The translations under genes and the position numbers were made by a program. Shown one piece after another: positions 7,270-14,279 of a stretch of 17,726 nt of DNA. Position 1 is the stretch's first letter; every line of letters starts with the position of its first letter. Origin of the DNA: Ignatzschineria sp. (lineage in GTDB: Bacteria; Pseudomonadota; Gammaproteobacteria; Cardiobacteriales; Wohlfahrtiimonadaceae); assembly GCA_030151245.1 (NCBI GenBank), contig JASLEF010000146.1, positions 1-17,726 of the forward strand, given 5' to 3'. The notes under the pieces were generated by a model. It worked only from the letters and a program-made list of their open reading frames with translations, had not been told where the DNA came from and searched no databases.

Positions 7270-8292
7270 ATGGCACGTATTTCGTATTTAACGCAAAAAG
7301 GCATTACGCTTTCTCCGCGGGTTTATTTTATTGATGCCTTAAGTTATATGGCACTTGGGCTCTTCTCATCACTATTGATGGGATTAATTGTCAAGACATT
7401 AGGGCAGCAATTTGGCATAGAGTCATTTGTAGAACTTGGAAGTTTTGCGATGGATTCGAAGATTGTGGGGGGGGCGATTGGGGTTGCGATTGCCGCAAGT
7501 CTCAAGGCGCCACCTTTGATTCTATTTTCGGCAGTATTTGTAGGGGCATTTGGTAATCATCTTGGGGGGCCGGCAGGCGCTTACATTGCCGTTTTAATAG
7601 CGGTTGAAACCGCAAAGTTAATTTATAAGTTAACGCGTTTAGATATTATTTTAGTGCCTTTTGTCACTTTTGTGGTGGGATTTTGGGTTGCAAAATGGGT
7701 GGGAATTCCAATTAGTGAGTTAATGAAAGGATTAGGAGAGCTCATTAACTGGTCAACCGAACAGCAACCCTTTGTAATGAGTATATTGGTAGCGACATTA
7801 GTGGGGTTGGCATTAACTGCTCCGATTTCAAGTGCAGCATTATCATTTATGTTAGGGCTTGATGGCTTAGCTGCCGGAGCCGCAGCAATTGGTTGTAGTG
7901 CTCAGATGATTGGTTTTGCAACCAGTAGTTATAAAGAGAATGGATTTGGCGGATTTTTGGCGCAGGGTTTGGGAACCTCCATGCTTCAAATCGCGAATAT
8001 TATTAAAAATCCACTGATTTTAATCCCCCCGACAGTGGCGGGGATGATTGCAGCACCGATTGGTATTGTGCTATTTCATATGACAAATAATGCAGCTGGT
8101 GCTGGTATGGGAACCAGTGGTTTTGTGGGACAATTTATGGCATTTGAATCGATGGGTTTTAGTTGGATGACTGCACTTTATGTGGTGTTATGTCATTTCA
8201 TACTTCCTGCATTGATCAGTTATCTACTGGCAAAATGGTTTTATCAAAAAGGTTGGATTCAAGTGGGGGATATGACTCTTCATTATGAATAA
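7270..8292 (+). CDS. PTS EIIC-like (PfoR-type) membrane protein
   Basis: The 340-residue, very hydrophobic product resembles the PTS_EIIC_2 family, whose members are annotated as PTS sugar transporter subunit IIC or as the clostridial toxin regulator PfoR. About 8-10 membrane segments are visible, for example near 24-42, 66-97, 103-118, 125-145, 168-184, 188-215, 250-270 and 300-322. Conserved-looking loops include GNHLGGPAGAYIAV, LTAPISSAALSFMLGLDGLAAGAAAIGCSAQM and TNNAAGAGMGTSGFVGQ. No EIIA, EIIB or sugar-metabolism gene is nearby, so sugar transport by phosphotransfer cannot be inferred from context; the substrate is unknown. The ATG at 7270 has only a weak, distant TAGGGA upstream. No other start gives a better N-terminus. 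Confidence 0.8.
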   Translation: MARISYLTQKGITLSPRVYFIDALSYMALGLFSSLLMGLIVKTLGQQFGIESFVELGSFAMDSKIVGGAIGVAIAASLKAPPLILFSAVFVGAFGNHLGGPAGAYIAVLIAVETAKLIYKLTRLDIILVPFVTFVVGFWVAKWVGIPISELMKGLGELINWSTEQQPFVMSILVATLVGLALTAPISSAALSFMLGLDGLAAGAAAIGCSAQMIGFATSSYKENGFGGFLAQGLGTSMLQIANIIKNPLILIPPTVAGMIAAPIGIVLFHMTNNAAGAGMGTSGFVGQFMAFESMGFSWMTALYVVLCHFILPALISYLLAKWFYQKGWIQVGDMTLHYE

Positions 8293-8297
8293 ACACA

Positions 8298-8319
8298 TTT
8301 TATATATCGCTGTATAAAA
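8298..8319 (+). terminator. Weak AT-rich hairpin after the PTS EIIC-like gene
   Basis: TTTTATA and TATAAAA form a 7-bp stem around an 8-base loop, followed by GTTTTATTT, just after the stop codon. The stem has no G-C pairs, so termination would be weak. Confidence 0.25.
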
Positions 8320-8389
8320 GTTTTATTTAACCGTTTAATCGATAGTCTTCTCTCGGTTGGAGAATATAATTTTATATATAGTTTATATA

Positions 8390-8419
8390 TAGCACTACTT
8401 TAGTACTATTTTAGTGCTA
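8390..8419. repeat. Inverted repeat upstream of tpx
   Basis: TAGCACTA (8390-8397) and its exact complement TAGTGCTA (8412-8419) flank a 14-base spacer. The spacer and right arm also contain a direct repeat (TTTAGTACTA, TTTAGTGCTA). It lies about 145 bases before tpx and could be an operator; no regulator is identifiable. Confidence 0.4.
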
Positions 8420-8490
8420 CTGATTCAATCCGCTCTTATGCTACACTGATTTTTCAGCTGGAAATAAGAAAGATCTTTATCAGATAGATC

Positions 8491-8509
8491 AATTCTAAGA
8501 GAGAGAATT
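8491..8509. repeat. Inverted repeat close to the tpx start
   Basis: AATTCT and AGAATT flank a 7-base spacer, 51 bases before the tpx start codon. A possible -10 box (GATAAT, 8513-8518) follows immediately, so a protein bound here would overlap the promoter. This is a short, AT-rich repeat and may be chance. Confidence 0.25.
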
Positions 8510-8560
8510 CTTGATAATACCGGCATCTTAATCACTTTATAAATAGAGAAGGGAAGAGTT

Positions 8561-9070
8561 ATGACTAATAGAACAGATATCACGATGGGGGGAAATCCCA
8601 TTACATTAATTGGTTCAGAAGTTATTGTCGGCGAAAAAGCACGCGACTTTACTGTCGTAGATTTTGATTTAAAACCCGTAACGCTGGCAGATTATGCAGG
8701 TAAAGTTAAAATTATTTCTGTGGTTCCTTCGGTGGATACTGGTGTTTGTTCAATTCAAACAAAAAAATTTGAGTCAGAAGCTGCCGCACTGAGCGATGTG
8801 GTAATTTTAACAATCTCCGTAGATCTTCCTTTTGCGCAAAAGCGTTTTGCAGGGGAAAATAAGATTGAAACGCATCATCTTCTATCTGATTACCAAACTC
8901 ATGATTTTGGCGTAGAGTATGGTTTTGAGATAGAAGGTTTAGCGCTTTTAGCTCGTGGTGTCGTGGTGATTGATAAAGACGATGTTGTTCGTTATGTAGA
9001 GTATGTGAAAGAAGTGACGACAGAGCCTGACTATGAGGCAGCATTAGCTGCGGCAAAAGCATTGGCATAG
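8561..9070 (+). CDS. tpx: Thiol peroxidase Tpx lacking the resolving cysteine
   Basis: The 169-residue product is a Tpx-type peroxiredoxin, which reduces hydrogen peroxide and organic peroxides using thioredoxin-type donors. The peroxidatic site is PSVDTGVC with C63 (E. coli C61), and the chain contains the family segments VTLADYAGKVKIISVVPS, DLPFAQKRF and TTEPDYEAALAA. The position of the resolving cysteine (E. coli C95, in RFC) is A97 here (codon GCA in RFAGENK). C63 is the only cysteine in the protein, so an intramolecular disulfide cannot form. The C-terminus RYVEYVKEVTTEPDYEAALAAAKAL recalls streptococcal Tpx from memory, which hints at lateral origin without proving it. A GGGAAGAG ribosome binding site precedes the ATG. 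Confidence 0.93.
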   Translation: MTNRTDITMGGNPITLIGSEVIVGEKARDFTVVDFDLKPVTLADYAGKVKIISVVPSVDTGVCSIQTKKFESEAAALSDVVILTISVDLPFAQKRFAGENKIETHHLLSDYQTHDFGVEYGFEIEGLALLARGVVVIDKDDVVRYVEYVKEVTTEPDYEAALAAAKALA

Positions 9071-9147
9071 TCTGAGGTTATTACAAGCAGTGAGCCATGC
9101 TTTAAAGTATTTGAAGAAGCATTCTTTGAATAGATATTTAAAGAGAT

Positions 9148-9195
9148 AAAAGCTGCCCTTGATCGATTTTAGTTTCGTTCAAGGGCAGCTTTTTT
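9148..9195 (+). terminator. Rho-independent terminator after tpx
   Basis: A 15-bp stem (AAAAGCTGCCCTTGA pairing with TCAAGGGCAGCTTTT) with a 16-base loop ends in a run of T. It starts about 78 bases after the tpx stop codon. Confidence 0.92.
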
Positions 9196-9347
9196 GAGTT
9201 TCATCGATGGAGTTTTTGATGGATTATAGATTGAAAGCTCTTTTTTTACAGTCAGTATCGATTTTATAGTGAGGTTGAGTGATGACTATAAAAATGTCGA
9301 GAGCCCCCATTAACCTTAATATCTGAATGTATCCATTAGGTACGGAA

Positions 9348-9719
9348 TTAATGTCCTGCTGCGGTTAAGCTTTCAAGATACTGATTGATAGTATCAGATT
9401 CATACATCCAGTTGACTGAGCCATCTGCATTTTGAATGCGAAGGCATGGAACTTGTTTTTTTCCACCTTCATGAAGTAGTTCAGTGGCGAAAGTCTCATT
9501 GCCTTTGGCATCGCGAAGCTCAATATTGAGGTTTAAGCGGGTGATAGTGCGGCGGACTTTCACACAGAAAGGGCACATGTGATATTGGTAGAGTGCTAGA
9601 TTTTTTGTTTTTTCATCAATCATTGCTTGTGCTTCAGGTGAACGCTTTACAGGTGTTGGAGCAAATGTGCTATCAAAAAATAGAATGGCTTTTCCTAAAA
9701 TATTACGAATTAACTTCAT
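9348..9719 (-). CDS. Glutaredoxin-like protein
   Basis: The 123-residue product has a thioredoxin-fold glutaredoxin domain from about residue 40. The redox motif C49-P-F-C52 (HMCPFCVKVRR) is followed by the cis-proline region KKQVPCL (P91) and the glutathione-binding style YESDTINQYL near the end. The first 38 residues (MKLIRNILGKAILFFDSTFAP, then PTPVKRSPEAQAM) hold a short hydrophobic stretch and are conserved, as far as I recall, in this gammaproteobacterial subgroup. They may act as a membrane-proximal helix. It probably uses glutathione for dithiol-disulfide exchange; the target is unknown. AGGGAA 6 bases before the ATG supports the start. No clear terminator follows. Confidence 0.88.
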   Translation of the reverse strand: MKLIRNILGKAILFFDSTFAPTPVKRSPEAQAMIDEKTKNLALYQYHMCPFCVKVRRTITRLNLNIELRDAKGNETFATELLHEGGKKQVPCLRIQNADGSVNWMYESDTINQYLESLTAAGH

Positions 9720-9870
9720 GAGAATTCCCTTTATGATTGAGTGCCAAGCAGACTCATTATGAGATCTGGCATTATTTTGAGATCGTGAATATGGGTGTTA
9801 GTGTATCAATGTTTGTCTAAAAGAGGAACGAGCGGACGACATTCGGTCATACTTGTGGTGAATGATTACG

Positions 9871-10332
9871 CTATATGCTGTTGCGATAATGGTCTCGAAG
9901 CCACTTATCGAGACTATTGGTAAAAAGTTGGCGGTCTCTTTGTGTTAAAGGATCGGGACCTTTTGTTTGAATACCGCTGCCTCGTAAAGTTTCATTAAAG
10001 TCTCTCATGGTGAGCTTTGCGTCGATTGTCCCTAAATCATAAAAGCTTCCTCGAGGGTTGAGCGCGAATCCTCCTCTATCTAGAATCTCTTTAGCTAGAG
10101 GAATATCGGCGGTAATAATCAGATCATCTTTTTGTGTAAGTTCTACTATTTTTTGGTCGGCGACATCAAAGCCTGAAAGCACCTGCAATGACTTAATAAA
10201 AGGAGATCGCTGTAATTGAATACGTTGGTTTGCTACAAAAGTGACAATGACTTTTTCCCGGATTGCTGCGCGGCATAAGATCTCTTTAAGAACATTGGGG
10301 ATAGCATCGGCATCGACTAAAATTTGTGTCAT
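9871..10332 (-). CDS. YaiI/YqxD family protein (UPF0178, DUF188)
   Basis: The 153-residue product matches the UPF0178/YaiI family along its length. It shows the opening ILVDADAIPN motif with two conserved aspartates, the VTFVANQ strand, DDLIITADIPLAKEIL and the ALNPRGSFYD turn, then a TMRDFNETLR segment. Conserved acidic residues suggest a PIN-like nuclease fold. The cellular role is not known to me. No Shine-Dalgarno is visible before the ATG at 10332, but the family N-terminus aligns there. It lies downstream of the universal stress gene and is separated from it by a hairpin terminator. Confidence 0.92.
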   Translation of the reverse strand: MTQILVDADAIPNVLKEILCRAAIREKVIVTFVANQRIQLQRSPFIKSLQVLSGFDVADQKIVELTQKDDLIITADIPLAKEILDRGGFALNPRGSFYDLGTIDAKLTMRDFNETLRGSGIQTKGPDPLTQRDRQLFTNSLDKWLRDHYRNSI

Positions 10333-10390
10333 AAGATTTTTAATGGAATTAGGGCGGGGGAGTAGTGTAACAGTTGAAGATCATTAGGTA

Positions 10391-10424
10391 AAAGAAAAGC
10401 CCTGATCATCATCGAAAAGGGCTT
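10391..10424 (-). terminator. Rho-independent terminator after the universal stress gene
   Basis: On the minus strand AAGCCCT and AGGGCTT form a 7-bp stem around a 14-base loop, followed by TTCTTT. It lies about 40 bases past the stop of the gene at 10464-10898. Confidence 0.78.
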
Positions 10425-10463
10425 GATATTTGTAGTCGTGTTATCTATTAAGATATCGGTTGT

Positions 10464-10898
10464 TTAGCGAACAATCATGATATCGCAAGTTGAATGACGC
10501 ACAGTGCTTTCAGAAACTGAGCCTACAAACATTCTTTCTACCATGCCATAACCTGTCGCACCCATGACAATAAGGTCTGCATGAACTTCAGGTGCAATTT
10601 TCTTCGCGATAGCACTTCTTGGTGAGCCCTCTTTTTTAATGGTGGCAACATCTGTTAAACCTGCTGCTTTTGCTTTCTCTTCAGCACTTGCTAAAATTTT
10701 CTTCGCATTATCTTCAGCATACTCTTCGAGAGGTTCTCTATAAGCGATCGCAAGTGAATATGAGCGAACATCGATAACGTGTGCGATAACTAATTTACTA
10801 CTATAGAACTTCGCCATTTCGATTGCACGATCAAGTGCTTTAAGGGAAGCTTCAGATCCATCAACAGGGACTAAAATCGTCTTATAGTTTGAACTCAT
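10464..10898 (-). CDS. Universal stress protein, UspA family
   Basis: The 144-residue product is a single-domain universal stress protein. It has the KTILVPVDGSEASLKAL opening, the LVIAHVID second strand and the ATP-binding motif G113-x2-G116-x9-G126-S127 in GATGYGMVERMFVGSVSES. This places it with nucleotide-binding Usp proteins rather than the non-binding UspA subtype. Such proteins are dimeric, cytoplasmic and induced by starvation or other stress; the specific signal here is unknown. GAGGAG 8 bases before the ATG supports the start. A TATAAT box lies about 60 bases upstream. Confidence 0.93.
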   Translation of the reverse strand: MSSNYKTILVPVDGSEASLKALDRAIEMAKFYSSKLVIAHVIDVRSYSLAIAYREPLEEYAEDNAKKILASAEEKAKAAGLTDVATIKKEGSPRSAIAKKIAPEVHADLIVMGATGYGMVERMFVGSVSESTVRHSTCDIMIVR

Positions 10899-10956
10899 AT
10901 TTGATTCTCCTCATTTAGAGTGTGGATTAAAATAACTAGCTTTATATTCAATTTTC

Positions 10957-10985
10957 ATTATACCCAAGTTTACGGCTATTTACAG
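10957..10985 (-). promoter_or_regulatory. Probable promoter of the universal stress gene
   Basis: On the minus strand a perfect TATAAT (10962-10957) is preceded at 17 bases by CTGTAA (10985-10980), a weak -35. The predicted transcript start is near 10950, leaving a leader of about 50 bases. Confidence 0.5.
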
Positions 10986-11164
10986 TGAAGAGCCTGAAGT
11001 AGGTCATGAAAACAATCATTAAATTCTCGCTAGTCGATTAAAAAAATCTTATTGTAAGGTTATCTTCTTGATAATGATCTTTTATTTGAAATGTTTTAGG
11101 TGGACGCTTAGTCCCTTTTGATAGGGTTTTGGAGAGAGTTATGTCATTAAAAATGCTAGATAGT
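10986..11164. other. Intergenic region between codA and the universal stress gene
   Basis: The 343-base gap between codA and the usp gene holds the usp promoter on one side and the codBA terminator on the other. The remaining bases are AT-rich, and I see no gene in them. A minor element, CCCT-tttgat-AGGG followed by TTTT (about 11113-11131), could be a weak hairpin. Confidence 0.4.
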
Positions 11165-11199
11165 AAAAAAAATGCCTCACTTTTATAAAAGCGAGGCAT
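11165..11199 (-). terminator. Rho-independent terminator of codBA
   Basis: On the minus strand ATGCCTCGCTTT and AAAGTGAGGCAT form a 12-bp stem (one G-T pair) with a TATA loop, followed by eight T. It lies about 43 bases past the codA stop. Confidence 0.93.
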
Positions 11200-11241
11200 G
11201 AATGATGATCTATTGGTAGAGATAAAGGCTCTTAAATCGAA

Positions 11242-12519
11242 TTAACGGCGGTAAGTGATACGTTCTTTGTTATTTAACATGATGTGAGTTTCGGGTAATG
11301 TTGTTTCCGCAAGAATTTTACCGTGGCGAATAGAGTATCGTGTTGGAACTTGTCGACGTAGTGCATCGAAACCATTTTCCGCTGGTAAAATAATACAATT
11401 GGCAGAGAGCCCCTCTTCAATGCCATAATCTTGGAGATGAAGTGTCCGGGCACTATTTTCAGTGATGAGATTTAAACCATTATTGAGTTCTGGATATCCC
11501 ATCATCTGCCCAACATGCATGCCCATATGCAAGACTTGAAGCATATTCGCAGTACCGAGAGGGTACCAAGGATCGAAGACGTCATCGTGACCGAAGCAGA
11601 CATTGAGTCCCGCTTTTAGAAGTTCCTTCACTCGTGTCATTCCTCGGCGTTTAGGATAGCTATCAAAGCGACCTTGAAGGTGAATATTAACGAGAGGATT
11701 TGCGACAAAGTTAATGCCGGAGAGTCTCAATACACGAAATAGACGAGATGCATAAGCATCATTATAAGAACCCATAGCTGTGGTATGACTCGCGGTGACT
11801 TTTTCACCAATGCCATCGCGATAGGCAAAAGCAGCGACAGACTCGACAAAACGAGATTGTTCATCATCAATTTCATCGCAGTGAATGTCAATCAAGCGAT
11901 CATATTTTTGGGCGAGCTCAAAAATGTACTCGAGAGAATTGACGCCATATTCTCTTGTAAATTCAAAGTGAGGAATTCCTCCAATTGCATCTGCTCCCAT
12001 TTTCATCGCTTCTTCAAGAAGCGCTTTGCCGTTTGGGAAGGAGAGAATTCCTTCTTGAGGGAATGCTACAATTTGGACATCTATAAAGTCTTTAACCTCA
12101 GCTTTAAGTTCAAGCATCGCTTTGAGTGCAGTGAGAGTTGGGTCAGAAACATCGACATGAGTTCTAACATGTTGAATTCCATTTGCTATTTGCCACTTCA
12201 AGGTTGTCAATGCTCGGCGTTTTACATCCGCTTCATTTAACATGGCTTTGCGTTCTGCCCATCGCTCAATCCCTTCAAAGAGTGTTCCCGATTCATTCCA
12301 TTTTGGTTCACCTGCAGTTTGTGTGGTATCAAGATGGATATGGGGTTCGATAAAGGGAGGGATTACTAATCCTTCTTCTGCATCAATGATCGTGACATCT
12401 TCACCGAGGTTAAGATCGGTATCTTGCGGGACGATTTGACTGAATTTGCTATTTTTTATCGCTAGTTGCCAAAAGCCTTCTTGATCACGAAGGCGAGCAT
12501 TTTGAATAATTGTTGTCAT
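11242..12519 (-). CDS. codA: Cytosine deaminase
   Basis: The 425-residue product is the metal-dependent amidohydrolase CodA, which converts cytosine to uracil and ammonia in the cytoplasm. The residues known from the E. coli enzyme are all present, shifted by one: metal ligands H60 and H62 (PHIHLD), H213 and D312 (GHDD), catalytic E216 (HCDEID), and Q155 (FPQEG) for substrate binding. SHTTAMGSY near 244-252 is also conserved. Length matches E. coli CodA (427). It follows codB with an 11-base gap and shares its transcript; a strong terminator follows. AGGA about 9 bases before the ATG supports the start. Other amidohydrolases are unlikely given the full set of residues and the codB neighbour. 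Confidence 0.95.
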   Translation of the reverse strand: MTTIIQNARLRDQEGFWQLAIKNSKFSQIVPQDTDLNLGEDVTIIDAEEGLVIPPFIEPHIHLDTTQTAGEPKWNESGTLFEGIERWAERKAMLNEADVKRRALTTLKWQIANGIQHVRTHVDVSDPTLTALKAMLELKAEVKDFIDVQIVAFPQEGILSFPNGKALLEEAMKMGADAIGGIPHFEFTREYGVNSLEYIFELAQKYDRLIDIHCDEIDDEQSRFVESVAAFAYRDGIGEKVTASHTTAMGSYNDAYASRLFRVLRLSGINFVANPLVNIHLQGRFDSYPKRRGMTRVKELLKAGLNVCFGHDDVFDPWYPLGTANMLQVLHMGMHVGQMMGYPELNNGLNLITENSARTLHLQDYGIEEGLSANCIILPAENGFDALRRQVPTRYSIRHGKILAETTLPETHIMLNNKERITYRR

Positions 12520-12530
12520 AGTAGAGATTC

Positions 12531-13760
12531 CTATCGAATATGATTTTTAGCACCAATAGTTTTTTCAAGCACTATATAGCTGATAAGGCTTGCAATAACT
12601 GAATTGAGGGGGACGATGCCATTAAATGTATAGCTTGCAACAACCCCAGCTGCCACCGCAATAATGGCGTTCCAGTTCACAAAAATATCATTCATTTTAG
12701 CAATTTCTGTATAACGTTGACGACTCATAAAAAAGTCCGCTATTAAAATAGTTCCAATAGGGGGAATTGCGGATGATAAAAATACTAACCAATCTACAAA
12801 GTTATTGTAAAGCCAAAGTGAAAGAATAGTGCCGACAAATCCTAAAATCATCGAGAGTTTTCGGCTTGAAATGCCCGTCATGCTCGAGAATCCTAAACCT
12901 GATGCGTAGAGGGCATTATTGTTGGTTGTCCAGATGTTTAGGCCTAGAATAATAATGGCTGGAATAATTAATCCTTGAATGAGCATCACATCAAAGATAT
13001 CTGCTTTTCCAAGTGCTAAGGTTCCCATTGCACCAAAAATAAACATGAGGGAATTGCCAATGAAAAACGCGAGTACAGCTACAATAATCGCTGTTTTAGC
13101 ATTTTTACCAAAGCGCAAAAAATCTGCCGTTAAGCTACCGGCACTAATAAATGAGCCGATAACGATACTGAGAGCGCTTGCCATTGTTAAAGGGTCAGTT
13201 GGTTGAACAGCGGACAGCGCTTTAATTCCCCCAACAGAAGAGACGGCTTCCCAGACAGAATAGATACCAAGAATTGTCATGGAGGGAACAGCTAATATTG
13301 AGAGGGCGGCGATTGCGCCAATGCCAAAATACATCGTTCCGGTCATCAAGGCGCCAGCAATCATAATGAGTAGATAGAGATTAATACCCGTTACTTCACT
13401 GACAGGTATGACAAACATCGCGACACCAACGCCAAACCAGCCAACTTGTGTTCCGGCAAGGAGAAAAGAGGGAAGCCAAGCGCCACGGCGTCCGAAAGCA
13501 TAGCGCGCTAAAAGATGTGTTGTTAATCCTGTTTTAACGCCAATATATCCTAAGAACGCGGTATAAATTGCAAGAAAAGAGTTACCAATGATGATGGCAA
13601 TAAAGAAACGCTCTAAATTTAAACCAGCGCCTGCTCGACCACCTGCAAGCATACTGGCAGAGAAGAAGGTTAAGCCTAGCATAATGAATGCAAGAGATAG
13701 TAGGCTTTTGCGCTGGTTTAACGGGACGATTCCTTGGCTATAATTGACATCATCAGACAT
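12531..13760 (-). CDS. codB: Cytosine permease
   Basis: The 409-residue product is an NCS1-family transporter like E. coli CodB (419 residues), an inner-membrane importer of cytosine. About 12 hydrophobic segments cover the chain. Recognisable stretches are SLAFIMLGLTFFSASMLAGG near the start, LTTHLLARYAFGRRGAWLPS, GTQVGWFGVGVAMF, FISAGSLTADFLRF and the LNIWTTNNNALYASGLG helix, which holds substrate-contact residues in this family. GGAG about 10 bases before the ATG supports the start. With codA 11 bases downstream it makes an uptake and deamination unit feeding uracil salvage. No regulator gene is adjacent. Confidence 0.95.
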   Translation of the reverse strand: MSDDVNYSQGIVPLNQRKSLLSLAFIMLGLTFFSASMLAGGRAGAGLNLERFFIAIIIGNSFLAIYTAFLGYIGVKTGLTTHLLARYAFGRRGAWLPSFLLAGTQVGWFGVGVAMFVIPVSEVTGINLYLLIMIAGALMTGTMYFGIGAIAALSILAVPSMTILGIYSVWEAVSSVGGIKALSAVQPTDPLTMASALSIVIGSFISAGSLTADFLRFGKNAKTAIIVAVLAFFIGNSLMFIFGAMGTLALGKADIFDVMLIQGLIIPAIIILGLNIWTTNNNALYASGLGFSSMTGISSRKLSMILGFVGTILSLWLYNNFVDWLVFLSSAIPPIGTILIADFFMSRQRYTEIAKMNDIFVNWNAIIAVAAGVVASYTFNGIVPLNSVIASLISYIVLEKTIGAKNHIR

Positions 13761-14221
13761 CGGGGGTCACTCCATCTTTAAAATAAAAAATTCAGAAAAA
13801 TTTATACATGTTTTGCCAACCCTATTACTAATTACTATTTCTTGGGCACAAAACTTTCTTATCATAAACTGAATTTGCAAAATGTGAAGTTTTTTATTAA
13901 ATATTTTTCTCCATTCATTAATCATTGTTTGGTTATTTCTAAAATTAGTAAATCTTATGCGAATTCTAGGAGAACCGATTGTTTGTGTTATCTCTCTATC
14001 AGAAGGTCTATCCTAAATTTAGACATGACAAGACCAAGAGTATGAAAGATATTCGCGATAATAGTCTATCGAACCTAGACTTTTGAGAGGCGTTTAATGA
14101 GATACTTCTAAGATGACGTAAGGGGATTAATAATTGGGATAGGGCAGGAGGCACTTTTAGGAAGCTTATGATCTATTGAAAGATTGTAAAAAGTGCATAA
14201 AAGCGGCATAAAAAGTGCTAT
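13761..14221. other. Upstream region of codBA with repeated palindromes
   Basis: The 519-base gap between codB and dnaJ holds the codBA control region and the dnaJ terminator. On the minus strand a possible -10 (TATAAA) lies about 40 bases before the codB start; no good -35 is seen. Two related palindromes, GTCTATC-CTAAATT-TAGAC (14006-14024) and GTCTATC-GAACC-TAGAC (14064-14080), sit 58 bases apart. GCACTTTTAGGAAGCTT (14151-14167) repeats, inverted, parts of the nearby terminator. An open frame at 13842-14045 is AT-rich and has no supporting signals, so I do not call it a gene. Confidence 0.4.
14006..14080. repeat. Two similar palindromes upstream of codBA
   Basis: Each copy has arms GTCTA and TAGAC. 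The first (14006-14024) has a 9-base spacer, the second (14064-14080) a 7-base spacer, and both read GTCTATC at the left. They are 250-300 bases upstream of the codB start. They could be binding sites of one regulator, or chance. Confidence 0.35.
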
Positions 14222-14255
14222 AAAAAAAGCTTCCTAAAACTATTTAGGAAGCTTT
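14222..14255 (-). terminator. Rho-independent terminator of dnaJ
   Basis: On the minus strand AAAGCTTCCTAAA and TTTAGGAAGCTTT form a 13-bp stem with a 4-base loop, followed by a run of T. It lies 25 bases past the dnaJ stop codon. Confidence 0.92.
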
Positions 14256-14279
14256 CATTAAAATGGAGGCTATGAGTGG

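Noticed and set aside
8712..9068. 118-codon minus-strand frame inside tpx
   Set aside because: Antisense shadow of tpx with a low-complexity Leu/His/Gln-rich product.
11785..12240. 151-codon + strand frame inside codA
   Set aside because: It is the antisense shadow of a fully conserved codA, and its product is cysteine/phenylalanine-rich without any domain.
13761..13900. Purine riboswitch or PurR site in the codB leader
   Set aside because: I looked for the conserved purine-aptamer core and a PurR-like box and found no convincing match.
13842..14045. 67-codon + strand frame upstream of codB
   Set aside because: AT-rich sequence, no ribosome binding site and no family resemblance; it lies in the likely control region of codBA.
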